Source: Takakia lepidozioides
Lineage: Eukaryota > Streptophyta > Takakiopsida > Takakiales > Takakiaceae
Direction of reading: 5' to 3'
Assembly: GCA_030704615.1 (NCBI GenBank)
Contig: CM060733.1
Span: forward strand, 71,052,001-71,116,000
DNA length: 64,000 nucleotides
Positions 13,001-25,500 of this stretch are shown here, one piece after another. The position numbers were made by a program, and so were the translations under genes. Every line of letters starts with the position of its first letter. The stretch's first letter is position 1. The notes beneath the pieces are model-generated. The model was not told where the DNA came from, searched no databases, and saw only the letters and a list, made by a program, of their open reading frames with translations.

Positions 13001-16000
13001 AAGTATGAGATCAGGATGGGAAGCCTGACCACAATCACACCACTGCCAGGTGCCATGTCATCTGGAGCTGCAGTGTGAAAGAAAGTGTCAGCAGATGCGT
13101 GAGTGTGGTCGCCATGCTTGCAAACGCCGTTGCTGTGATGGCGATTGCCCACCCTGCTCTGAGGTTTACTGATTTCCTGTTTTGTATTAGTCCACTGTAT
13201 TAGTCCAACAACCTTTGGAGCATCTTTTTATTCATTCATCCTTGAATTTATTATTATTCAATTGGCAATTGTAATTGTGTGTGGTCAGGCTGCAGCAAAG
13301 AGAAGGTACTTTCATACGGAGTTCATGTAGCTATGTGCATTAGGCTTTTCTGGCGTGTTTTATCATCATTGCTGACTTACATTGGTGATCTGATATCAAA
13401 CTCTCAACAGATTAAATGCTGCTGATGAAGTAGAGGGGACCAGGATCTCCCACCAATACTAAAGGTTGTAATCAATGGGAGGGTGCATAGATGTGTGGGA
13501 GGAGGCTGAAATGTGGGAATCACAGATGCCCAGCACCCTGTCACAGGTACTGCAACTGGTGAGCTTTTCTGGTTTTGCTCTCTTGACCTCTGTGTTTTCT
13601 TGTCATGCTCCAAGTTAGTTCTACATTTACAGAGAGGGTTATCTCTACTGGATGCCCCAGTTCGTTTGGTACCCAAAAGAAGGCTATCAACAGTAGGTTA
13701 TGATTAAATTTACATGTTGGTAACTTCCGTTTATTCCCTGTTTGAGTAGTAGAGCCATGAGGAGTCTCCTTTCACACATAGGAAGACCATGTCATTTATA
13801 CAGAGTTTTGAAAACCAGGTGGGAGCGATCTGTTGTCATCTATGAATCATTTGTGGGGGTTGGGGGAGAACTTGTGCACTCTCATTTTAACTCGTTCATT
13901 GTATTTCTTACGTCCGTGTGCATCTGACAGTGTCTGACTAGAAGTATAAGCCAAGTTGTGTCTCGATGACCAGTTTCCACCTGGGGGATGAGCGAGTCTT
14001 TGTATAGCCTTCTGGCTGCAGGATCCTCAGGCTTCACAGCAATCCACTCCTCCACATCTTCGGAGAAACAAAGCACGTGTTGACTAAAACTCCTGTTTGA
14101 CCATTTGAGTGTTGTAAGCTGGCAGTGCCTTTGTAAACATCAAGCCAAAAAAAGTCCATGACTGGAGGTTTGTTTTGTCAGTGGTTGGTGTCCTTAGTCT
14201 GCACACAGTCTTAAACTGTAAACTATTGTGTTGCTGGCAGAGGACTTTGTGCTCCATGTCCTGTGACAGTGCAAATTGCATGTGCCTGCGGAGAAACTGT
14301 TATCCAGGTTTGGCTTGTATCTATTTCGTATTTTTTTTCCTTTATGTGCTCTAGAGTACCTCATGTCAATTGGCCAAGGTTCGTAACACTAGTAAGTACA
14401 GTTTTCTTGAGCCAGTGTGAGCTTAGAAATCAGTTGGCATCACCACTGGACTGATTTTATAGAAAGTTGTGACCTACTATAAGTTGATGATGATATCTAG
14501 CCTGGCAAAGTCCATGTGAGAGAGAGAAGGTTGGGGTGGTCCCACTTTATTTCCATGCTCCAGAGTGCAGAGTTGGTGGATTCCTTTTGGTCTGGTTGTT
14601 ATGTGACCTGTGCTCCAAAGCTAGGCTCACTTATATTCTCTCACTCTTGGAAGCAGATTTTAGTTCCTTTGTGAAATGTTGCCGTCACTGGTCCTAGCCT
14701 GCTGAATGGCCAGTATGTTCAATGGCAGGTACCGTGTGGTACTGAAAGGGAGCAGCGGCCACCACGGTGCTCCAAGCATTGTCTCATCCCTCCTCTCTGT
14801 CTTCACGGTGGCATTTGCAAGGTTTCCAGTGTTCAATTGCATCTATATGTAGGAGATGAAGGAAATTGATGTTGGTTGAACCTCTCAATTATCCACAGGG
14901 TTTGGTACCGAAGACTATGTCTATGCTTGAATAAAGAAGAAAAGAGTTTGGTTACATAACAGGAAAGTGGATAGAAGTATGATGGATGCTGTTGATTAGT
15001 GTGTCTTTCTGATGATCAACATTGTAAGGTGCTTCACTTAAGAAAATACTTTATTTTTGTTTATGTATGTGTTTCTTGATCTTACTTCACAAAGTTTCCA
15101 CAAGGTCTTTCTACAGCTTATAATGATTGCTTAGATATGCTTTTGGGTTTGACTAGCTGACTAGTTACATGTCATTGGTTTTGATTTGATGCAGCCACAC
15201 AGGTGTCATTATGGTGCCTGCCCAGCCTGTCAGTTCATTTGCGGGGCCAAGCTGCCCTGTGGCCACAATTGCCAGGAAAAGTAGGTCCTCTGTTTTCTTT
15301 ATGTCTCTTGACGAATCATGTCCCGATTTCTCCGGTATATAAAACTCTTCGAGTCCAAACAAGGTGTTGAAGCACCACTGAAATTGCAGAGTACTAGTGA
15401 ATGGAAGATATCGTGGCTGAAATTTTTAATTGATCCACTACTTCATGTTGTGCACACATTCAGATCGGTTATTTTGTTCGAGATAACTTGTGGTCGGGCT
15501 GACCAATGAAACAATGTGCAAGGGCATCAGTGACGTTGTATGAGTACTAGTGCATCCGGAAGGTCCTAATTGATCGGTATTAGTGGATGCAAGATATTGT
15601 AACTGAAGGTCTTGATTGATTGGTCACTTCTTGTGCACACATTCAGATTGATGATTTTGTTTGAGATAACTTGTGGTTGACTGACCAATGCAAGCTGCAG
15701 GTGCCATGGACCCCGACCAACCCCCAATCCTGACTACACATTGAAGTCAAAGAAGAAAAAGATTGTACATGACTCAAATTCGCAGAGCACAGGTGTTCCT
15801 TGCCCTCCATGCTCTGAATGCATTATGAGGCAGTGCCTTGGTCAACACCCTGGCAGCGAACGCATGGTGCCTCTCTCTCTCTCTCTCCTCCAATTGTAAT
15901 TGGGATGCACATATCCGGAAAGTTGTTCAAACTGGCAAGGGCAAAGCTCTGGGGCTCACTAAATTTTTCCACTGCAGAGGGGTCAACTCTGAGGTTTAGA

Positions 16001-19000
16001 AAACCATGCTTTGTCGCGTTATTAGACCTGCTTGGAGTACGGATCTGCTATATGGGTTGTAACTCCAACCAGGCTAAGTCTCTAGAATCCATTCAAGTGG
16101 GGGTGCTTAAGGAGTGTATGTCAGCATGCGCCAAAACAGCCAATGTGGCTGTTCGGGGTGAGTTTGGCATTCCGTCCTTAAGCTCCCGACGAGATGAATT
16201 CAAGGTCAGATGGTGGGGTCAGCTGCAACATATGCCCAACACCAGATATCCTAAGTTAATCGACTCTATATCTTGGAAACAGGACCGCCCTGTCAAACAG
16301 GCTAAGTCCTGGCAGAAGAGAGTAGAAGAGATCCTCAAGGACCTGGACCTGGATCCGCAAGTCTTGACCCTGCTGGATAAATCTGACTTAGAGGCTGTAG
16401 TGTCCTCAGCCATGTCTGTTGCCATGAGATTGTCTGATGAAAATGAAGTTAGGCAGAAAACTTCCCTGAACTTGTTTCCAGTCTGTGACATGGGGGAGGA
16501 CATCTTGGATGACCTCAAGGGTCTACCCACTCTCGGCACTAGACTGAAATTTAAACTCAGGGCAGGAAGCCTACCTTTGAACAGCAAACAGAAGCAGAGA
16601 GGAAAGGGAGAGTGCAATTGCCCGTTGTGTGGGCAATCTGAAGACAGTATTCGTTTTCTGATACACTGTCCGGGGTTCTCTCACCAAAGAGACGCTCTCT
16701 TCAAATCTATTAAGGGAATTGTGCCTGTACCCCTGTTTACCAACTTTGAAAGTCTCGAGGCTGAGCCAAAAGCCCAGGCCCTCCTGAGGCCTAGTTTTTG
16801 GGCAAATCACACACAGCAGATTGATGCTTGTGTGAAGGGATTTCTAGAGGATATCTGGAAAACCCGGATTAATTCTTTATATGGAGGTAAGTCTTACTAC
16901 CAACGTCAGCCCCTGACAGAGGTAGGTTCTGTCCCTTTTGTTCCCGCTCAAACTGGGCGCGGGGTCAATGGCCACAAGGCTACGGCAAACAACGTCTTAT
17001 GAGTACAATCTGTGGGTCTGTGTGTCTCTGTCTCTCTTTAGTTCTACTGAAACTGGGCTCGGGGTTTATGGCCACAAGGCTAAGGCAAACATCTTCTGAG
17101 TACATTCTCTCTCCCTCTCTGTCTCTGTCTCGTGTCAACGAAGTTAGGCATAAGACTTCCCTGACCTCGTTTCCAGTTTGTGACATAGGTGAGGAAGTTA
17201 AAGATGATCTGAAAGGCCTACTACCCTCGGCATCAGACTGAAATTCAAACTCAGGGCAGGGATCCTATCTTTGAGCAATAAACAGATGCACAGAGGAAAG
17301 GTAGATTGTTAATGCCCAATGTGTGGGCAGCCTGAAGACAATATCCATTTTCTGATACAATTCTGGATATTATTATCAGAGAGTGACCCTCTTTAGGACC
17401 ATCAAGAACATAGTCCCTGCACAGCTGTTCACCAACTTTCAAAATCTTGAGGCTGAGCCTAAAGCCCTGGCCCTGTTTGGGTCTGAGTGCTGGGCAGCTC
17501 ACACACAGCAGATTGATACTTGTGTGAAGGGCTTTCTAGAGGATATCCGAAAGCCTGAACCAATTGTTTATACCAAGGTAAGTCCCACTACTGGAGTGAG
17601 CCCCTCAAAAATGTAGTGTCTGTTAGGTCTTGTTCTGCCCAGACTGGGCACGGGCTCTATGGCTGTAAGGCTACGCAAAATGTAGTCTTATCAGTACATT
17701 CTCTCTCTGTCTGCACTACTTCGATACTGACTGGCAGTGCAACCAGTAGAACCAGGAAAATTTCAGATCATTTCCAGGTAGAGGGCTTCAGTAGCTGTGC
17801 TGGAGTTAACATCATAATCTCTAGTATGAGGTCAATGCCAGCTCGTACATTAATACATGTGGACAGAAACCCGCAATCTCTTTGGGGATGATTAGTAGTC
17901 CGCAATGGCCTTAAGGGCAGTGTTAGCAAGCCAGGGGGTCAATGAGTCCATCTCCCAGGCTATGCTCATACCCTGATGGGTGAAAACCCGAAGACTTGAG
18001 TATTCAGTGAGTTTCTCTCATTCTCGGATCAAAATATGAGCAATATCAGGTCACCTGATATAGTAATCATTGAATCTCTCAATTTCGGATCATAATTTGA
18101 TCGTATGAATATCAGGTTGGGGTGAAGGAAGTTATTGGTGCTAATGCACCTGAATGAAGCCATGCAGGTCTTGCAAGTTTTGCTAGCATAAGCTACATGA
18201 GCAGCTCCCATTCATTGAGTTGGGAAAGTGACAATCAGTAGTTGTTTAGTGAGATTGAAGTTGTCCAGCTGCACTATTTGCAAGCACTTGAATCTGACTT
18301 GGCTATATGAAACAACTGCGATGTGCAGATGGTGTGCTCGCAGAGTTCAGTGTTCCCATGTGAGAAACTGTGCGGAAATCTTTTGGCTTGTGGAAACCAT
18401 ACCTGTCAAAGGCTGTGCCACTGTGTTACAGTTCCCCGCTATAGTTCTGAAACACAGGTACAGGAGGGACAGGCAAATGGACCTCCCCAGGGGAATTCGC
18501 CTGGGCCTACCAAGAGTGCCCGGGGGAGCTTGGGTAGTTCAACAGCTCATGAGAATGGGTCCATAAGGGAGAAACCTGTTGGGGAGGGCTTGTCTCTGAC
18601 AGCAAGAACCACCATTGCACAATCCGTCGACACCTGTGAGAAGTGCTCCTTACAGTGCCAGAAGGTAAGAATGTTTGTGTTCCCATGACTTTTCTTGTTT
18701 GCATTGAGCAAGAGCCTACATATTCATGTTGAACATTGTTGGATTTCCTGCATAATACTGGCTTGCCATAGCCTTGTGGCTGACGTGAGGCAATCACATG
18801 GAATAGAGAGTACTTATGAACTATCACGCCAATTTGTCTACTAAATTTACGGACCTTTAAGCTGTGATTTTGCACTAGCATGTATGCAAGGTAGGTCTTC
18901 ATTAGAGATTCCTGGTTGTTTCTCCCAATCTGTAGATGATGATAACTGCACAAACAGAAATAACAGAAGAACACTGCAACCAACAGTACTCTAAAAACCC

Positions 19001-21146
19001 AGCAATTCCAAATCCAGGATTTGAAAACCAGCTGATGCCTCTACGACGGGGATTTAAAATAGAGCTCTGGCATATGAAAGCCACTACTTACCTGTAACAT
19101 TAAAATGAAACAGAGGCGGGCGGATTGGTGCACTCATCCGTGCCGACAAGCTTGCCACCAAGGGGAATGCTCACCTTGCAAAACACTGGTCAAGTGTGCA
19201 TGCTATTGTGGGGCGTTGGTTCACACATTTGAATGCACTTCATACAATGCTCAATCTGATGAGATACGGGCCAAAATTCTATCTTGTGGGGGCCCTTGCC
19301 ACAGGTATGCAAGTACAGGCATCCATCCTTCTTTCCTTTGTCACCCTCCATCATATTCTATTTGTCCCTGCTTTGCCTACTGGCAAATTGTCTGAAGTCT
19401 ATGTGGCGGCTGGCAAGTTCTGTGAACTTGTTCGTTTGTCAGCACTTAAGCTGGAACATAAAACATTCACATCCAGCATAGGACCGTGACGACCGACTGG
19501 TCTGTCGAGAGATAATATGATCTGTTCAGTTTAATGGAGAAGACTGAAGTTCTCGAGCCGATGTCATCAACTCCTGGTTCAGTGCTATTGGACTACTACT
19601 TGCTTGCTGCTACATCCTGCTTGGGACATTCGGTCCAGCTAGCCTCGTCTTCATCTTCCTCCTCCTCATCCTCAACATCGTCTCCGCCGTCAACCTCTTC
19701 AGCAACATTGTCATTCTCTAAAAGACTCAAAGCTGTTGGTCTGGTTTTTGTACATTGTGACATCTGCTCATCTTTGAAAGACTTGGTGGGTTCCATTTGA
19801 CAGGAAACTTCCAAGTTGCACACATTTGTGCCCTGATATATGCCACCCAGGCCCTTGTCCAACAGCTAGGAAATGCCATAAGAAGGTAAGCCATTCTGCT
19901 TCATACAACCCACTTAGTGAACTTGGTTCTACAGAATGCTTACTCAGTATTCCATTGTCAGCCTTACACTGAATGCCTGGTGGCCATGGCATTTTCACTT
20001 GCTAAGTTGGTTCTTATTGTCTAATCTAGCATGGTTGTGTCCCTAATTGCAATTACTGTGAGTTGGCAACTTGTTTTTTTCTTCCAGAGTGTCTTGATGT
20101 GCCTGTGCAGGTTACAGTGCGGTGTGCATGCCAGCGGCTCAGGAAAGAAAAGCTATGTTCTGAGGTACAGGTTGCTCCACACAGTGGGAGGGGTATGGCT
20201 AAAAGTCTTCCTAGAGGCGGACTTGGGCTCCTGCCTTGTGACCAGGAGTGCCTGCACTTGGCTGCTGACCGTAAGGCCAAAGAGGAGATCGAGCAGCTCA
20301 ATCAACGGAAGTATAAGGAACCTGAGGTATGGGCTGGTTTGCATTTGGGTACCACAGAGGATTCAGGAAAGGGGAAGTCATTTCAATACGAACAAGGAAA
20401 TCAGAATTTGTGTTGAGCTAAGCTGGACTTGCTGGGACTTCCGAGGAGACTAATTTAAAGGATGTTGTTCAAGGCTGTGCAGTTGTCCAATTGTTGGACT
20501 GTTGCAGAGCCGGCTCCAGATACGGTTTTTAATGGAGAAGACTGAAATATCTCAGGGATTGTATTTCAATGATGAGTCAAGCAGCTACCTCTATCATTTG
20601 TTCAAATATCTGAAGGCGGCCTTCTTAAACTCATGTAATTTGAGATAAGATATACTTCTCTTGTTGTGGGCGAAGGGTATCGGTCCTCATCCCAATTAAT
20701 ATTGTGTCGCAGGCCAAGGGGATGGTAATGAAGACATCAAAGAGGTGCAGACCACATGATTTTACAGATGACAAGGGCAAGGACTGGCGCTTTTGGGTAT
20801 GAGAGCGCTTCACCCTCGTCATTTATTTACTGTGACTGGAAGAACGGTAGCTCTGGAAGTACAAGTCCAATGCAATACCTTAAGGCTAAAATCGTACCGA
20901 TCTGTACTTTCCTCATCGAATGTAGATTGTCCATTACTCTTTTTCATATAACTTTCATACTTTGTTCATCAATTGCAGATTTCAATGTCAAGAGCAGGGA
21001 GCTGGTTGTTGAGGCTGTCCTTGGTCCTCTGTGTTATCCTTTTGATCTTCTACGGCTACAGAGGCCTTCTTACACTCTCATATTGGATGAATGCACGTGA
21101 TGCAGCAAAGCCTCGAAGGCGACTACCCGGAAGTTATGGGCCTTAG
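7001..21146 (+). CDS. NFXL2: NF-X1-type zinc finger protein, NFXL2-like
   Basis: I read 15 exons, all GT-AG with matching phases: 7001-7316, 10845-11319, 11661-12171, 13050-13163, 13491-13546, 14241-14307, 14729-14821, 15195-15280, 15701-15866, 18329-18664, 19114-19304, 19804-19885, 20111-20326, 20713-20796 and 20979-21146. They give 986 residues, a little longer than Arabidopsis NFXL2. The N-terminus is acidic (SSDESDSGGE). A RING-like finger begins at CLICLEKV and ends at CPKC. A long run of NF-X1 fingers follows (for example CGHECTLLCHPGPC, CGRHACKRRCCDGDC, CGNHRCPAPCH, CRQACHQGECSPC). Exon 15 encodes a hydrophobic helix followed by a basic tail, as in the NFXL2 group. In Arabidopsis NFXL2 modulates ABA, hydrogen peroxide and clock responses, and NF-X1 RING fingers suggest E3 ligase activity. 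Introns 1 and 9 (3.5 and 2.5 kb) are inflated by LINE copies. The start is the first ATG after the CT tract and gives a phase that fits exon 2. The exon 9/10 join (RM-MV) is the least certain. Confidence 0.92.
8725..8945 (-). mobile_element. LINE 3'-ORF fragment in NFXL2 intron 1
   Basis: On the - strand this encodes GLPTLGTRLKFKLGAG and the zinc-knuckle start CPLCGQPEDNIHFLIH, matching the C-terminal end of the non-LTR element seen more fully at 15891-17010. It is truncated on both sides and abuts a GA-rich tract at 8920-8940. Confidence 0.7.
8995..10160 (-). mobile_element. 5'-truncated LINE copy in NFXL2 intron 1
   Basis: Reading on the - strand, the pieces cover the end of the reverse transcriptase ORF (RPTLEYASAIWEGNSNHAK, then AVRAEFGIPRVSSQRDEFKVRWWG) and the C-terminal zinc-knuckle region, with several frameshifts. 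The 3' end (plus coordinate about 8995-9015) runs into GAGGGAGGGAGAGAGAGAG, that is, a CT-rich tail in element orientation. There is no poly(A). The copy lies antisense to the host gene. Confidence 0.75.
10205..10365 (-). mobile_element. LINE 3'-end only fragment
   Basis: About 150 bases match the 3' end of the same LINE (the 'gtgggacttacc...aacaagagggaaca...cttgtggccat' segment of neighbouring copies). A GAGAGAGAGACAG tract borders one side and an AGAGAGAA tract the other. It contains no coding capacity. Confidence 0.65.
15891..17010 (+). mobile_element. LINE copy with longest coding part, NFXL2 intron 9
   Basis: This is the best-preserved copy of the local LINE. It starts directly after (CT)10 at 15871-15890. 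The reading frame opens with the end of the reverse transcriptase (VVQTGKGKALGLTKFF), shifts frame near 16000, then stays open to about 17000. It encodes SRRDEFKVRWWGQLQHMP, a charged middle, and the CCHC-type knuckle CPLCGQSEDSIRFLIHCPGF that is typical of C-termini of non-LTR elements. Endonuclease and catalytic reverse transcriptase motifs are missing, so it is 5'-truncated. It ends in a CT/GT-rich tract rather than poly(A). Confidence 0.8.
17041..17133 (+). mobile_element. LINE 3'-end fragment, second in tandem
   Basis: The sequence 'ctgggctcggggtttatggccacaaggctaaggcaaac' repeats the last ~80 bases of the copy just upstream, and again ends in a CT-rich tract (17105-17131). It is the middle of three head-to-tail LINE ends in this intron. 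Confidence 0.7.
17138..17710 (+). mobile_element. LINE copy, third in tandem, NFXL2 intron 9
   Basis: This fragment starts within the same LINE C-terminal ORF (codons for EVRHKTSLTSFPVCDIGEE) directly after a CT-rich tract. It proceeds with frameshifts to the element 3' end and finishes at another CTCTCTCTGTCTG tract (17699-17711). Confidence 0.75.
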
Positions 21147-21430
21147 TCAGTTCTGGCACCACATTTACAAGCATAGAGGTTGATAATTCCACGGAAATTA
21201 GTTGCACAAGGCTTGCTTAGACCCCAATAATTTTTAGGCTACAAATATTTGCTTGTCTTTCTGAAGTGTACTTGGTAACCCACTGCATGTTTCAACATTT
21301 GCTGGACATTGTTACCCAAGAGAGTACCAAGCGACATGATTCTTTTGATACGTTGCCTTGATTGCCTCATGAAAATAAATGCCAATCGATAAAGATTATA
21401 TGGCCCCTCCCTTCTTTGTATCACCAGCCA

Positions 21431-21474
21431 TGTTTTCATGTTATTTTCATGTTATTTTCATGTTATTTTCATGC
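21431..21474. repeat. short tandem repeat (ATGTTATTTTC)n
   Basis: Four imperfect copies of an 11-base unit (ATGTTATTTTC) lie 290 bases past the NFXL2 stop codon. The rest of 21147-22280 shows no gene I can support. Confidence 0.7.
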
Positions 21475-22523
21475 TTCCAAAGTCGTACTGGTTGTGAGTC
21501 TGTCAGGTTTCTTAGGGTTGCAAGATAAGGTTTGTGCCTTGAATGAAGATCAGTTGATGATGTAGAGTCACAAATTTGGATTTCTGCGGCGCCATGTCAT
21601 TTGCTGATAATCCTGATTGTTGATAACAACTCATCTACACGGGGAGTGTGTTATATTACAGCAGCGACTGCAGAGAAAGGCACTAAAGATCTTTGTAGAT
21701 TCTATGGGAATATTTTCACTCTCCAAACAGTGCACGCCAAACTAGAATCTTGGAACTTCCTCAAGTTCTGAATGAATCCACAACAAAGTGGTTCGCCAGA
21801 TTGGTATCAATTCACCAAAAGCTTGAGTCTTCATGAAACCCAACTTATCACACAGGCGGTAAGTTTGCAATCTTAAGAAGTTGCCGCCACAAACTGGGAT
21901 GTTTACGGTATCCAACAGGCCACTCATAGGGCTACACGATATGTTTTTCTTAGGATGTCTGAAGCAACACCTGATGGTTGTCCAATTTCGTCCAGCTGTC
22001 TACCTCCTATCGACCCTCCTACTTCTACGCTAGTGCCTCCTGCGGCCCCACTGATTGGCTCTTCCCACAGTGTCGGGTTGCCTGACCTTCCCAAACTGGC
22101 CAAATGAATTGGGGAACATAGCATAGTTTTCTGCACCGTCCATTTCCGAAAGGTCGGAATGTGGACTTCGCCACGGTTGACAATTTAATTTCGCAGAAAT
22201 GCGGGGAGGAATGATAGAGGTGGACAGCACTACCGGTGTGGTTCGAGCCACAAATTTATCTCGTTACGGGTGTTAGGGAGGATGGTTGTTTCAGCAGAAG
22301 CTTTACAAAGCTACAAATTTCTTTTCGCTGATGGTGGAAAACGAAAGCACTCTGCTGAAGAGACGCAGTCAAGCCTGGTGATGCATCAAACGTCAGTCCT
22401 TGGAAGTGGAAGTTGGCAGGTAGGTTGTGTTTGTTGCAGGGAACAGCGGGTTTTGAGGAGGGAGAGAGATAAGTAAATTGGGTTCGACAGGTGACGGGCA
22501 TTGAACAGTATCCGAAGGCTGAG

Positions 22524-25500
22524 ATGAGGGTTATAGTGCCCCTGAAGGGGCTACTGCAAGGACCCTATGGTATTGCGCTTGGTTCGATCCTCCCATTGAT
22601 GTGCTTCTACTTCATGCAGCTACGCCCCAAGAGAAATGCTCCACCTTCGCTCCCTGATGAAGGTCAACTTGCTGATGAGAGTGAACCTGAGGCATCCATC
22701 GCAGAAAGGGCAGTTTCTTTGATATCCAGAAAGGACATGCCATATGTACTAGGAGAAAAAGAGCTTGCAGACAATCCATATGACGCTCTGCAGAACCCTG
22801 AAGGTTGCATTGAGCTTGGTCTGGCAGAGAATAAGGTACACATGGCATGCATTGTAGTTTGAGAACCTATCAATGCTTCTGGCTTCAATTTTGGATAGCA
22901 TAGCAGATACAGCTTGGAGGATGTGGATGCTGGGACTGAAAACGGGAGGATTACTGGAGACGAATTTTAGGGACGGGGGTTGACTTGAATCATGGCTACT
23001 GCCCATCCAAGAGATGCTGACTGGATTAAGTTTACCTTGGTTGTGGATCAGCGTCGTATGTGACCCTGTTACAGCTCTTGTGGTCGGCTAGGACGTGTTG
23101 TGTATGTGTTTGATGACCGTCTACACTTTGTGATTGCCAGCTGTGTCTTGATCTATTACAAGATTGGCTCTCCTCCTACAAATGTACCTGCACTTGGGAT
23201 GACAAGTTTTTGGGCTTGAAGGAAGTTGCAGGCTATGTGAACCGCCGGGGTCTTGAGAGCTTGAGAACTGTAAGTTCACACTCCTTCTGCAAAGCAGAGG
23301 AGCGCAAACTTCAAAAAACTGAGCTATTGATGTTTGAACAATAGTACACATTTGTTAGCTAACTGCCCTATTGTTGAGACGAAACACCAAGCTGCCTTGA
23401 GAAGTTCAGATGATTTCTCTGCTGTAATGCTTTAGATGGGTTCAAAAACATTGCTTATGGTACATGCCTGCTCCTAGTTCGTGGTTTGTCTGAATGTGTG
23501 ACATTCTGTCTTCCGGAGTAGCAAATACTTTGTGGATCTGTTTGTACTTTCCAAAGCATTCTAGTTGCTTGTAGTTTACCGGATTTTGCATGGAACAGCT
23601 CGCAAGTGCTCATTTGGATCTGAGATTAGGGATGGGAGAAAGGGAGGGTAGGTGCTGGCAAGGTTCATGGGAGTTGCAATGGGTGGTCGAGTGAAGTTTG
23701 AGGGAGCACAAATGGTAGTCACTGCAGGGGCGACATCCACCATTGAGATGATGGCGTTCTGCTTGGCGCAGCCCGGGGATGCTTTCTTGGTTCCAGCCCC
23801 TTATTATGCAGGGTGTGTCTTTTGACTCCTTTTAGGCTAGGAACACTCCCAGACTATGGATATGCAGATTCTTATTTCATTACCAGACATGGTTTTTCTC
23901 AATATTATCTTTTTCCCCCTTCCCTTCCACCAATGGTCCCCCATCTCTCTTTTAATGCCTATTTTGGTGGACTTTACATACCCTTGTGGCGGAAATCTCC
24001 TGATCAAAATCCTGGAGCATCTCTGGGGACTATGCCTTAAACAGTAGGTCATAGCCACCATTTACAGGGAATAGTCATAGAGGACCCTCACTCTCTCTCT
24101 CTCTTCCCCTCCCTTTTGTTCCCGCTCAAACTGGGCGCGGGGTCAATGGCCACAAGGCTACGGCAAACCACGTCTTATGAGTACAATCTCTTCCCCTCTC
24201 TCTACATATGTAACAAAGTTAGGCATAAAACTTCCCTGAACTTGTGTCCAGTTTGTGACCTGGGGGGGACCTTAAGGATGATCTGAAGGGCCTACCTACC
24301 CTTGGCACTAGACTGAAATTTAAACTCAGTTGTGGGGAGTCTACCTTCGAATAGAAAAGCAGATGCAGAGAGGAAAGGGAGATTGTCAATGCCCGATGTG
24401 TGGGCTGCCTGGAGACAATATCCATTTTCTGATACAATCATCACAGAGCGACCCTCTTCAGGACCATCAAGAACATAGTCTGTGCACCTCCGTTCACCAA
24501 CTTCCAAAATCTCGAGGCTAAAGCCCTGGCCCTGTTGGGGTCCAACTGGGCAGCTCACACTCAGCAGATTGATGCTTGTGTGAAGGGCTTTCCAGAGGAA
24601 ATCTGGAAAGCCCAAACTAATTGTTTATATCAAAGTAAGTCCCACTACTGGAGTGAGCCCCTCACAAAGGTAGTGTCCGTTCCCTCTTATTCCGCCCAAA
24701 CTGGGCACGGGGTCTATAGCCTCGAGGCTACAGCAAACGTCGTCTTACAAGGACATTCTCTACACGTGTGTATTCCATTCAGCTGTGTCCAACCCCACAG
24801 CGGATCCATGGCCACAAGGCTTCTCAAAGCACAGGATTAGGCCTTTCCCTCATGCTTTTTGTATTGGAACACCAGGTTGTATTACATATCTTGGTTACTC
24901 TAGAGTCTGGTAGTTTGTTGGTCCGTTCAGAGGGTCTGAGAGTTGAAGTTTAAGAATGTCTTGTTTTATGTGCGTACTTGGTATAACCTTTTGCAAATCT
25001 TTAACGTTTGCTCTAGGTTGCATATCAACTTGGCAGTCTGGTCTGTCGGGTGGCGAATGAACTTGTCACAGGTTTTCTACAGGAAGTTAGCTCCATGGTC
25101 TAGGATGCACCTTAGTACTACATAAGCAACTGGAAGTTTGATTGTATTTACTATGCAACTGGTTCTGCAGGTTTGATAGGGACATAAAGTATCGCAGCCA
25201 AGTGGAGCTTGTACCAGTGCATTGTTATAGCTACAACAATTTTTCGATAACGAGAGGAGCCCTGGAGAGCGCTTTCCTCAGGGTACAACAGAGGGGCACG
25301 AAGGTGCGTGCGGTTCTTCTTACATCCCCATCGAATCCAGTGGGGAATGTACTTGATACAGCCACCTTGAGTTCTGTCTTGAGCTTCGTGAAGGACAAAA
25401 ACATACACCTTGTGGCAGATGAAATTTATGCAGCGTGTGTCTTTACAGAGACAAAATTTGTGAGTGTCGCAGAGGTTATAAGCTCAGAACAGCACGATTC

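Noticed and set aside
15818-17002. 394-codon ORF that looks like an independent gene
   Set aside because: Its first codons are NFXL2 exon 9 read out of frame and the rest is a LINE C-terminal ORF inside NFXL2 intron 9, with partial copies at 9, 17 and 24 kb.
19596-19862. Acidic - strand ORF in an NFXL2 intron
   Set aside because: It overlaps NFXL2 exon 12 and its acidic run comes from a TCC/TCT-rich stretch; no independent support.
22491-22523. Start of the aminotransferase at the GTG codon 22491
   Set aside because: GTG is not a usual start in plants; the ATG at 22524 matches the ACS10/12 N-terminus. An upstream exon joining at 22491 remains possible.
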